In this document: positions 1-5,560 of the stretch, piece after piece | Layout of the letters: every line of letters starts with the position of its first letter | How positions within the stretch are numbered: the stretch's first letter is position 1 | Source: Anaerolineae bacterium | GTDB taxonomy: Bacteria; Chloroflexota; Anaerolineae; Epilineales; JAHCIE01 | DNA length: 7,540 bases | Assembly (NCBI GenBank): GCA_026129385.1 | Contig: JAHCIE010000157.1 | Location: forward strand, 1 to 7,540 | Direction: 5' to 3' | Made by a program: the position numbers and the translations under genes | The notes under the pieces: generated by a model | The model's input: the letters and a program-made list of their open reading frames with translations, nothing else | Databases searched by the model: none | Told to the model about the DNA's origin: nothing

Positions 1-594
1 CTGCAGCAGGATGAACCAGCCCAGTTGCGCCTGGCGGGCGACGATGCCGCCGGTGGCAAGCGTTCCAGCAATGAGCACGACCCCCACGACACTAAGCGCC
101 TGGGGAATCTCATAGCTGACCATTTGGGCCACCGCGCGCATCGCGCCGATGAGGGAGTACTTATTGTTCGACCCCCAGCCCGCCATAAGGATGCCCACCG
201 TTGTCAATGAAGCGATGGCGAAGATGAACAGCAGCCCAATGTTCAGATCGGCCGCCGTCAACCCATAGCCGAACGGCAGCACCGCAAATACCAGCAGCGC
301 CGGCGGCACGACCAGCGCCGGACCGAGGTTGTAGATGGCGCGGCTGGCCGCCGTGGGCGTAATGTCTTCTTTAGTGAGAATCTTGATCATATCGGCGATG
401 GGCTGCAAGAGGCCCTTCGGCCCCGCGCGATTGGCGCCGATGCGGTCTTGCAGCCGACCGATGACCTTGCGCTCGACCCAGGTGATGAACAGCATGTTGA
501 GCAGCGCGAACAACAGCAGCACGACGGCGACCACAATGTACTGAGTCAGGTGCGCCGCCCACAGGGGCATGAACTGAGAGAGGAAGTCAGCCAT
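1..594 (-). CDS. nuoH: NADH-quinone oxidoreductase subunit H (complex I), 3' end cut by window edge
   Basis: NuoH is the membrane subunit at the joint between the peripheral and membrane arms of respiratory complex I, where it helps form the quinone-binding chamber. My own minus-strand translation runs open from the start codon to base 1, giving about 198 residues with no stop, so the C-terminal part is missing. Family signatures are clear: WVERKVIGRLQDRIGANRAG followed by a PKGLLQPIADMIK stretch (about residues 39-71), and later GWGSNNKYSLIGAMRAVAQM and VSYEIPQAL (about 139-168). Several hydrophobic helices alternate with these loops. Two in-frame ATGs compete, at 600 and 594. The GAGG upstream lies only 3 nt from the first but 9 nt from the second, so 594 is preferred. 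It lies about 50 bp behind nuoA on the same strand and probably shares its transcript. Identification is firm; only the exact start is open. Confidence 0.95.
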   Translation of the reverse strand, partial: MADFLSQFMPLWAAHLTQYIVVAVVLLLFALLNMLFITWVERKVIGRLQDRIGANRAGPKGLLQPIADMIKILTKEDITPTAASRAIYNLGPALVVPPALLVFAVLPFGYGLTAADLNIGLLFIFAIASLTTVGILMAGWGSNNKYSLIGAMRAVAQMVSYEIPQALSVVGVVLIAGTLATGGIVARQAQLGWFILLQ

Positions 595-645
595 GGACAT
601 TAGCCTCGGCAGATTAGCCACAACGGTGGTGAGGAGTGCATCCGG

Positions 646-1023
646 CTAAATCCATTCGAGCGCGCCCTTCCGCCAGGCGTAGAACAGACCGCACAGCAGA
701 ATGGCAACGAAAACCGTGACCTCGACCAGCGGCAGCCAGTTGAGCGCGCCGCCCGCCGTCGCCAGCCCGGTGTGGGCCACCGCCCACGGTAGCAAGAAAG
801 CGATCTCGATGTCGAAGATAACGAATATCAGGGCGTAGATATAATACTGTACTTTGAACTGAATCCAGGTTTCGCCCACCGTCTCCAGTCCGCACTCGTA
901 GGTGGACTTCTTGATGGGACCGGGGCGCTTCGGGCGCAGGAGCCAGGCAGTGAGGAGACCCAGCACGGGGAAGATCAGCGCGACGACGAGGAACACTCCG
1001 ACGAACGACCAGTCAGCCAGCAT
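646..1023 (-). CDS. nuoA: NADH-quinone oxidoreductase subunit A (complex I)
   Basis: NuoA is a small membrane subunit of complex I, next to NuoH at the junction with the peripheral arm. The 125-residue product has the usual family length and layout: a membrane helix at about 6-28, a loop with the conserved YECG motif (42-45; Cys44), a second helix at about 58-80 containing the FDIE acidic motif (70-73), and a third at about 97-117. These acidic residues and the YECG loop are hallmarks of the ND3/NuoA family. The ATG at 1023 is preceded by AAAGGA (1032-1037) with an 8-nt spacer, which supports this start. It is the first gene after a strong minus-strand promoter (1106-1134). The next gene is nuoH rather than the usual nuoB, which is an unusual order. 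Identification is firm. Confidence 0.96.
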   Translation of the reverse strand: MLADWSFVGVFLVVALIFPVLGLLTAWLLRPKRPGPIKKSTYECGLETVGETWIQFKVQYYIYALIFVIFDIEIAFLLPWAVAHTGLATAGGALNWLPLVEVTVFVAILLCGLFYAWRKGALEWI

Positions 1024-1046
1024 TGGCGTAATCCTTTCGGCCGTTT

Positions 1047-1075
1047 TTGGTGCGCTACCTCACCACAGGTATAAT
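1047..1075 (+). promoter_or_regulatory. Sigma70-type promoter for the FemAB pair
   Basis: A perfect TATAAT (1070-1075) has a weaker -35 candidate TTGGTG (1047-1052) 17 bp upstream. Transcription would begin near 1082, leaving about 34 nt before the ATG at 1116. This argues against starting the first FemAB protein at the upstream GTG-type codon at 1047, because that codon lies within the -35 box. The promoter also sits inside the predicted nuoA leader, so the two promoters are interleaved. Confidence 0.65.
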
Positions 1076-1105
1076 GTTGGCGCAGCGGCGCAGACCAGCG
1101 GGGGT

Positions 1106-1134
1106 ATTGTATCGTATGGCCGTAAGCGTGTCAA
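1106..1134 (-). promoter_or_regulatory. Sigma70-type promoter for nuoA
   Basis: On the minus strand a perfect -35 box TTGACA (1129-1134) is followed after exactly 17 bp by TACAAT (1106-1111), one base from the consensus -10. Transcription would start near 1099, giving nuoA a leader of about 75 nt. The promoter lies within the start region of the divergent FemAB gene: its -35 box is inside that coding sequence and the FemAB start codon at 1116 falls in its spacer. This is a sequence match only; the start site is inferred. Confidence 0.75.
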
Positions 1135-2168
1135 ACTTATCTGATGCCCAGTGGGACCAGTTCGCCGCCGCCCATCCGGCCGGCCACGTCCTGCAATCCT
1201 CCACCTGGGGCGCGATGAAGGCCCGCCACGGCTGGCGTCCGCTGCGCGTCGCCCTCACCGATGCGGCCGGTCAGCCGATCGCCGGCGCCCAGCTGCTGCT
1301 GCGCCAGATGCGCCTGGCAACGGTCGCCTACATACCGCGCGGCCCGGTAGCCCTACCCGCCGACCTGCCCGCCCTGCTGCCCCACGTCCACGCCGCCGCC
1401 CGCCGCGCCGGGGCCGTCTTCCTCAAGGTCGAACCTCAGTGGGAGGGCGATGGCGCAGCCATCTGGCAAGCCCAGGGCTTCAGCCCGGCCGCCACCGTCC
1501 AGCCTCCCAGCACCATTCTGCTGGACCTGACCCAGAGCGAGGACGACCTGCTGGCGGCCATGAAACAGAAGTGGCGCTACAACATCCGCCTGGCTGCGAA
1601 AAAAGGCGTCACCGTGCGCCCAGCGACCCGCGCCGACCTGCCCGCCTGGTACGCCCTCATGCAGGTGACCGGCGGCCGCGACGGCTTCGGCGTCCACAGC
1701 TTCGACTACTACGCCGACGCCTACGACCTGTTCTGCGACGGCAACCAAGGCGTGCTGCTGCTGGCCGAGGTTAGCGGCGCGATGCTCGGCGGCGTGATGG
1801 TTTTCGCCTTCGGCCCCGAGGCCGTCTACATGTACGGCGCGTCGGGCAACAGCCACCGCAATCTGATGCCCAACCATGCCCTGCAATGGCAAGCCATCCG
1901 CTGGGCCAGGGAGCGCGGCTGCCAGCGTTACGACTTCTGGGGCATCCCAGCCGAGGTTGGCCCCGAGACCCCCACCGACGCCGACCCCGACGCCTCAGAT
2001 GACGCGACCCCCAGGGGCGGCCTGTGGGGCGTGTATCGCTTCAAGCAGGGCTTCGGCGGCCGCGTGGTGCGCTACGCCGGCGCCTTCGACTATGTATATA
2101 ACCCGACCCTGTACTGGGCGGGCACGTCCCTCCTGCCCCGCCTGCGGACCCTGGTCCGTCGCGGCTGA
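1116..2168 (+). CDS. FemAB/FemX-like peptidoglycan bridge aminoacyltransferase, copy 1
   Basis: FemAB-family enzymes use aminoacyl-tRNA to add residues to the peptide stem of a peptidoglycan precursor, on the cytoplasmic face of the membrane. The fold is two GNAT-like domains, and the 350-residue length resembles short FemX-type enzymes without the FemA coiled-coil arm. Visible family features are QSSTWGAMKARHGW near the N-terminus (27-40), AYIPRGPV (71-78), the lysine/arginine-rich MKQKWRYNIRLAAKKGV (149-165), YMYGAS (239-244), the HRNLMPNHALQWQAIRWA segment (247-264), YDFWGIP (272-278) and GVYRFKQGFGG (305-315). I chose the ATG at 1116 because the open frame upstream lies over the promoter; GGGGG about 10 nt before the ATG is a possible ribosome site. 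An acidic, Pro/Asp/Thr-rich insert (about 279-302) is much longer than in copy 2. The stop overlaps the next start. Which amino acid is added cannot be told from the sequence. Confidence 0.85.
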   Translation: MAVSVSNLSDAQWDQFAAAHPAGHVLQSSTWGAMKARHGWRPLRVALTDAAGQPIAGAQLLLRQMRLATVAYIPRGPVALPADLPALLPHVHAAARRAGAVFLKVEPQWEGDGAAIWQAQGFSPAATVQPPSTILLDLTQSEDDLLAAMKQKWRYNIRLAAKKGVTVRPATRADLPAWYALMQVTGGRDGFGVHSFDYYADAYDLFCDGNQGVLLLAEVSGAMLGGVMVFAFGPEAVYMYGASGNSHRNLMPNHALQWQAIRWARERGCQRYDFWGIPAEVGPETPTDADPDASDDATPRGGLWGVYRFKQGFGGRVVRYAGAFDYVYNPTLYWAGTSLLPRLRTLVRRG

Positions 2169-3259
2169 TGACTGCCGTTGCGAATTCCCCCGCCGCCATG
2201 CCACCCTCTACCCTTGTGAGCGACGATGCCGCCTGGGACGCTGCCCTGCTCGCGAACTTTGCTCACCCGCCCATCCTCCAATCCTCCGCGTGGGGCCACT
2301 TCAAGAGCCGCACCGGCTGGTCCATGACCCGCCGCGCCGCGCCCGACGCAGCCGACGGCTGGCGGGCGGCCGCGTCGATCCTCAGCCGCCGCGCCGCGCC
2401 CCTGCCCGTCAGCCTGGTGTACGTGCCGCGCGGTCCCCTGTGGCAGACGCCCGCCGACCTGCCCACGGCGCTAGCCCTGGTGGAGGACGCCGCACGCCGC
2501 CAGGGAGCCATCTTCGCCAAGATCGACCCGCTGATCCACCCCGACGACACGGCAGCCCAGGCGACGCTCCGCACGCGCGGCTGGCTACCCTCGACGGAGC
2601 AGGTGCAGTTCCGCAATACCCTGACCCTGGACCTGACCCAGAGCGAGGACGACCTGCTGGCAGCCATGAAGCAAAAGTGGCGCTACAACATCCGCCTGGC
2701 CGCCAAGAAGGGCGTCGCCGTCCGCCTGGGGACACTGGCCGACCTGCCCACCTTCTACACCATGTACGTCGAGACGGGCGAGCGCGACGGCTTCATCGTC
2801 CGCCCCTACGACTACTACCATGATGCCTGGGGCACGTTCATCGGCGACGGCCTGGCGCAACTATTCCTGGCCGAGTTCGAGGATCAGCCCCTCGGCGGCA
2901 TCCTCCTCTTCCGCTACGGCCCCACCGCGTGGTACATGTACGGCGCGTCACGCGACGCCCACCGCAACCTGATGCCCAACTACCTCCTACAATGGGAGGC
3001 CATCCGCTGGGCGAAGCAGCAGGGCGTAACCCTCTACGACTGGTGGGGCGCGCCCGACGTCGTCGACGAGAGCGACCCTATGTACGGCGTGTATCGCTTC
3101 AAGGACGGTTTCGGCGCACAGTTCGCCCCATCCACGGGCGCGTGGGACTTCCCCGTCAACCGCCGCCTGTACCAGGTCTATCACCGCATCATGCCATCCT
3201 ACCTGGAGTTCCGCCGCCGCATCCACCGCGTCGACACGCCCACCACCCCGCACCGGTAG
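2168..3259 (+). CDS. FemAB/FemX-like peptidoglycan bridge aminoacyltransferase, copy 2
   Basis: This is a 363-residue tandem paralogue of the preceding gene with the same architecture: QSSAWGHFKSRTGW (38-51), YVPRGPL (85-91), MKQKWRYNIRLAAKKGV (167-183), GGILLFRYGP (243-252), YMYGAS (256-261), HRNLMPNYLLQWEAIRWA (265-282), YDWWGAP (290-296) and GVYRFKDGFGA (307-317). Residues 154-183 are identical to 136-165 of copy 1, while other parts have diverged strongly. The ATG shares one base with the upstream TGA (TGATG at 2166-2170), a typical translational coupling arrangement, and no independent ribosome site is evident. An internal ATG at residue 11 is an alternative start without a visible ribosome site. 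By analogy with FemX/A/B and MurM/MurN, two tandem copies could add successive bridge residues; this is inference. Confidence 0.85.
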   Translation: MTAVANSPAAMPPSTLVSDDAAWDAALLANFAHPPILQSSAWGHFKSRTGWSMTRRAAPDAADGWRAAASILSRRAAPLPVSLVYVPRGPLWQTPADLPTALALVEDAARRQGAIFAKIDPLIHPDDTAAQATLRTRGWLPSTEQVQFRNTLTLDLTQSEDDLLAAMKQKWRYNIRLAAKKGVAVRLGTLADLPTFYTMYVETGERDGFIVRPYDYYHDAWGTFIGDGLAQLFLAEFEDQPLGGILLFRYGPTAWYMYGASRDAHRNLMPNYLLQWEAIRWAKQQGVTLYDWWGAPDVVDESDPMYGVYRFKDGFGAQFAPSTGAWDFPVNRRLYQVYHRIMPSYLEFRRRIHRVDTPTTPHR

Positions 3260-3260
3260 A

Positions 3261-3280
3261 GGCGGCCCCCCGTGGCCGCC
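3261..3280 (+). terminator. Short hairpin right behind the FemAB pair, weak terminator candidate
   Basis: GGCGGCC (3261-3267) and GGCCGCC (3274-3280) form a perfect 7-bp GC-only stem with a 6-nt loop, beginning one base after the copy-2 stop codon. No T-run follows, so it may instead be a 3'-end stabilising hairpin or an accident of high GC. It separates the FemAB pair from the methyltransferase-like gene 130 bp downstream. Confidence 0.3.
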
Positions 3281-3378
3281 CTGGTTCCTGTGGCCGTGCT
3301 GTGCCCGTCGCTGACTGTCGGTTGGGTTCTATCTTCTCCTGTCAGTGCCCGTCCGCGTTTGTCCGCATCCAATTCTCC

Positions 3379-3383
3379 AGGAG
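3379..3383 (+). promoter_or_regulatory. Ribosome binding site that sets the methyltransferase start
   Basis: AGGAG lies 6 nt before a GTG at 3390. The only earlier in-frame start candidate, the GTG at 3345, has no comparable site. This decides for the 260-residue form of the protein. Confidence 0.7.
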
Positions 3384-3389
3384 ATCGCC

Positions 3390-4172
3390 GTGCGCCGCTT
3401 CCACCTGACCGAGATTGAAGATCAGTCCTGGTGCCCGGCGACCATCCGTGACGCCGCCACCGACTACCTCGAGTTCGCCGTAACCCAACTCAACCCCTAT
3501 CCCACCCTCGCCGCCCTGCTGGGCAAGCTGCTGCGCGGCGCAGGCACATCGCGGATCGTCGACCTGGGAGCGGGGGCGGGCGGACCCTGGCGCGGCCTGC
3601 TGCCCGCGCTGCTGGCCGACCATCCCGACGTCACCCTGCGCCTGACCGACCGCTACCCCAACCTCCTCGCCTGGGGCGAGCTGGTCGCCGAGTTCCCCGG
3701 CCACGTCAGCTACGAGACGCGGCCCATTCCAGCCACCGCCGTCCCGCCCTCGCTGCCCGGCGTGCGCACCCTCTTCAACGCCCTGCACCACTTCGAGCCG
3801 CCCGTCGCCCGGTCGATCCTCGAAGCTGCCGTGCAGCAGCGCCAGGGCATCGGCGTCTTCGAGTTCATGCAGCGCAGCCCCGTGTCCCTCGTCGGCGCGA
3901 CCCTCACGCCCCTGGCCGTCCTGGCCGCCACGCCCTTCATCCGCCCGCGCCGCTGGTCGCACCTGGCGCTGACATACCTGCTGCCCGCCGTGCCCGCCGT
4001 CGTCCTGTGGGACGGCCTCGTCTCCAGCTACCGCGTCTACAGCACCGACGAACTGGCGGAGTTGACGCGCGGCCTGGACGAGTACGCCTGGGCCATCGGC
4101 GAAGCGCGCCTCCCGCGCACCCCCATCCCCCTCACCTACCTCCTCGGCTGGCCGCGCCAGCGACCGGCGTGA
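3390..4172 (+). CDS. Class I SAM-dependent methyltransferase-like protein, membrane-associated, function unknown
   Basis: Starting at the GTG at 3390, the product has 260 residues. The N-terminal half has a Rossmann methyltransferase look: IVDLGAGAGGPW (56-67) matches the SAM-binding glycine motif I, LTDRYPN (85-91) sits where the acidic motif II residue is expected, and TLFNALHHFEP (127-137) resembles the motif IV region. The C-terminal half is unusual for a soluble methyltransferase: it has hydrophobic stretches at about 165-183 and 193-208, then WDGLVSSYRVYS (207-218) and a terminal TYLLGWP (249-255). From memory, related proteins of this layout exist in other bacteria as unnamed methyltransferases; I know of no assigned substrate. 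It follows the FemAB pair on the same strand after 130 bp, so an envelope role is possible but unproven. Confidence 0.65.
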   Translation: MRRFHLTEIEDQSWCPATIRDAATDYLEFAVTQLNPYPTLAALLGKLLRGAGTSRIVDLGAGAGGPWRGLLPALLADHPDVTLRLTDRYPNLLAWGELVAEFPGHVSYETRPIPATAVPPSLPGVRTLFNALHHFEPPVARSILEAAVQQRQGIGVFEFMQRSPVSLVGATLTPLAVLAATPFIRPRRWSHLALTYLLPAVPAVVLWDGLVSSYRVYSTDELAELTRGLDEYAWAIGEARLPRTPIPLTYLLGWPRQRPA

Positions 4173-4249
4173 CTCAGCGCGCCCCTCACGTAGCGCGCCC
4201 GCTCCTCGACGGCCGCGAACCCCGCCTCGCGCAGCAGCGTCGGCAGGCG
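4163..4249 (-). pseudogene. Possible relic of a methyltransferase C-terminus
   Basis: Read on the minus strand, this stretch gives RLPTLLREAGFAAVEE followed by RARYVRGALS. That is the typical ending of many UbiE-type methyltransferases (a 'LLREAGF..VE' strand-helix pair followed by a short beta hairpin). Nearly every codon ends in G or C, as in real genes here. No catalytic domain lies upstream: the next ~120 bp hold a hairpin, a palindrome and the neighbouring gene's end. The left end overlaps the plus-strand methyltransferase-like gene by about 10 bp. It may be a decayed gene end or chance in GC-rich DNA. Confidence 0.3.
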
Positions 4250-4270
4250 GCCTTTTTGGCGGGCATTCTC

Positions 4271-4286
4271 ATACTGAACACAGTAT
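4271..4286. repeat. Small palindrome ATACTG-N4-CAGTAT
   Basis: A perfect 6-bp inverted repeat with a 4-nt centre lies in the convergent intergenic region. It is AT-richer than its surroundings and operator-like in form. No promoter or gene start lies next to it, so a regulatory role is not supported. Confidence 0.35.
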
Positions 4287-4297
4287 AGACAGCCAAA

Positions 4298-4338
4298 CGG
4301 GGCATCGAGCCGCGCTCCCGCGCCCACCCGATGCCCCG
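4298..4338. terminator. Long hairpin, probable bidirectional terminator between convergent genes
   Basis: CGGGGCATCG (4298-4307) pairs perfectly with CGATGCCCCG (4329-4338), and the 21-nt loop contains a further CGCG/CGCG pairing. On the minus strand it stands 38 nt after the cyclophilin stop and is followed by TTTGGCTGTC. On the plus strand it is about 125 nt after the methyltransferase stop and is followed by a pyrimidine-rich CTATCTCTCTTTACC. Neither tail is a clean T-run, but the position between two converging genes fits a shared terminator. Confidence 0.5.
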
Positions 4339-4375
4339 CTATCTCTCTTTACCTTCAACCTTCAACCCGCACCCG

Positions 4376-4858
4376 TCAACTCACCTCCACCGTCACCGAC
4401 TGAATCGTGTCGCCCTTGCGAATCTTCTGCACCACGTCCATGCCGTCGGTGACTTCGCCGAAGACAGTGTACTGGCGGTCGAGGAAGTTGGCATTGGCGA
4501 GGGTGATATAGAACTGGCTGCCGCCGCTGTTGGGGTTCGACGAGCGCGCCATCGCCAGCATGCGGGGTTGTGCGGCCGCTCGCTGAACTCGGCCAAACGG
4601 GTTGTAGCCGGGGCCGCCCGTGCCATTGCCGACCGGGTCGCCGCCCTGAATGACGAAGCCCGGCTCGTAGCGGTGGAAAGTCAGCCCGTCGTAGAAACCC
4701 TCGCGGCTGAGGAAGACGAAGGAGTTGACGTGCTGCGGGGCGACATCCGGGAACAGCCGCAGCTTGATGGTCCCCTTACTCGTAACCATCGTCACATCGT
4801 ACGTCTGACTGGGGTCGATATGCATATCCTCGGGCTGGCTATATTGCTTCGCGGGCAT
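4376..4858 (-). CDS. Cyclophilin-type peptidyl-prolyl cis-trans isomerase without signal peptide; core segment out of register
   Basis: Cyclophilins catalyse cis-trans isomerisation of X-Pro bonds during protein folding. The 160-residue product begins MPAKQYSQPE, has no signal peptide and is presumably cytoplasmic. Core motifs are APQHVNSFVFL (40-50), FHRYEPGFVIQGGDP (61-75, with Arg63, Phe68 and Gln71 of the active site), GSQFYI and TVFGEV. The ATG at 4858 is set by AGGAGAGGA (4865-4873), 6 nt away and overlapping the upstream stop; the longer open frame to 5152 merely shadows the neighbouring gene. Residues 87-99 do not look like a cyclophilin, whereas another frame over the same bases reads LAEFSERPHNP, as the family expects. 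Two compensating indels near 4602 and 4563 would explain this. It ends 38 nt before a hairpin. Confidence 0.85.
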   Translation of the reverse strand: MPAKQYSQPEDMHIDPSQTYDVTMVTSKGTIKLRLFPDVAPQHVNSFVFLSREGFYDGLTFHRYEPGFVIQGGDPVGNGTGGPGYNPFGRVQRAAAQPRMLAMARSSNPNSGGSQFYITLANANFLDRQYTVFGEVTDGMDVVQKIRKGDTIQSVTVEVS

Positions 4859-4864
4859 CAGGCA

Positions 4865-4873
4865 TCCTCTCCT
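4865..4873 (-). promoter_or_regulatory. Ribosome binding site of the second cyclophilin, overlapping the upstream stop codon
   Basis: AGGAGAGGA ends 6 nt before the ATG at 4858. It shares bases with the TAG stop (4872-4874) of the lipoprotein cyclophilin, so ribosomes finishing the first gene reach this site directly. This supports an operon and decides the second gene's start. Confidence 0.7.
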
Positions 4874-5537
4874 ACTTGGTGGTGATGGTGACCGACTTGA
4901 TGTGGTCACCCTTCTGAATCTGCTTGGCGACATCCAGGCCCTGGGTGACCTGTCCGAAGACCGAGTACAATCCATCGAGCTGCGACTGTGGCCCCAGGGT
5001 GATGTAGAACTGGCTGCCGCTGGACTCGCGCTTGGGGTTCTGCGGGTCGCCCAGGCGGGCGGCCGCCAGCGCGCCCTCAGTGTGCTTGCGGCTGATCTCG
5101 GCCGGGATAGTGTAACCGGGGCCGCCCGTGCCGTTGCCAACCGGATCGCCACCCTGGATAACGAAGCCCGGCTCGACGCGGTGGAAGGTCAGATTATCGA
5201 AGAACCCATCCTTGGCCAGGAACACGAAGTTGTTGACGTGCTGCGGGGCTTCCTTGGGGTACAACTCGGCCACGATCTTACCCTTGTCGGTATCGATGGT
5301 GGCCACATAAACCTTCGACGTGTCGATGGTCATGGGGGGCGGCGCGCTATACTGCTTATGAACCGGCGATGTGGCCACAACTTTGGCGACGGCAGTGGGG
5401 AATGGCGTGGCGGCCGCGGCCTTGGGCGCAGCCGCCGTCGGCTGCGCGGTTGAGCCTGCGCCGCCACCGCACGCGGCCACAACCATCAGCGACACAATGG
5501 CGAGAGTCAGCGCCATCAGGCGCGCGGGGGCTATCAA
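4872..5537 (-). CDS. Cyclophilin-type peptidyl-prolyl isomerase lipoprotein, TTG start
   Basis: This is a 221-residue extracytoplasmic prolyl isomerase. The N-terminus has a short region with one arginine (Arg6), a hydrophobic core (8-20) and a lipobox VAAC with Cys23 as the likely lipidated residue. It is therefore probably anchored on the outer face of the cytoplasmic membrane. A low-complexity Ala/Pro/Thr linker (24-58) leads to the cyclophilin domain (about 75-219): APQHVNNFVFL (97-107), FHRVEPGFVIQGGDP (118-132, with Arg120, Phe125 and Gln128), GPGYTIPAEI (139-148), GSQFYI (174-179) and YSVFGQV (191-197). The start codon is TTG at 5537, chosen because a strong ribosome site precedes it and because the internal ATG at 5516 would remove the positively charged N-region. 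It is 13 bp ahead of a second cyclophilin, to which it is closely similar. Confidence 0.9.
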   Translation of the reverse strand: MIAPARLMALTLAIVSLMVVAACGGGAGSTAQPTAAAPKAAAATPFPTAVAKVVATSPVHKQYSAPPPMTIDTSKVYVATIDTDKGKIVAELYPKEAPQHVNNFVFLAKDGFFDNLTFHRVEPGFVIQGGDPVGNGTGGPGYTIPAEISRKHTEGALAAARLGDPQNPKRESSGSQFYITLGPQSQLDGLYSVFGQVTQGLDVAKQIQKGDHIKSVTITTK

Positions 5538-5544
5538 GGTCGGT

Positions 5545-5555
5545 CTCCTTCTCCT
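5545..5555 (-). promoter_or_regulatory. Ribosome binding site that fixes the TTG start
   Basis: AGGAGAAGGAG carries two overlapping Shine-Dalgarno cores and ends 7 nt before the TTG at 5537. For the internal ATG at 5516 the spacing would be near 28 nt, which is too far. Confidence 0.75.
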
Positions 5556-5560
5556 GACAA

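Noticed and set aside
1047..1115. Upstream start of FemAB copy 1
   Set aside because: The extra residues lie over the -35 and -10 boxes and the predicted transcript start at about 1082, so they would not be transcribed.
1151..2823. Long plus-strand reading frames in other registers inside the FemAB genes
   Set aside because: They are Arg/Pro/Ala-rich shadow translations typical of GC-rich DNA, with no motifs.
3345..3389. Earlier GTG start for the methyltransferase-like gene
   Set aside because: It has no ribosome site, while the GTG at 3390 has AGGAG at a 6-nt spacing.
3342..3962. 206-residue minus-strand frame opposite the methyltransferase gene
   Set aside because: Its composition is Gly/Glu/Ala/Arg low-complexity and the sense strand carries clear motifs; it is an antisense shadow.
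4352..4368. ACCTTCA tandem repeat
   Set aside because: It has only two and a half units in a short pyrimidine-rich spacer, too little to call a functional repeat or CRISPR-like array.
4331..4885. 184-residue plus-strand frame opposite the second cyclophilin
   Set aside because: It is antisense to a recognised family gene and shows no motif of its own.
4859..5152. N-terminal extension of the second cyclophilin to 5152
   Set aside because: The extension is Arg/Ser/Pro-rich, reads in a shifted frame over the lipoprotein gene, and the strong ribosome site points to 4858.
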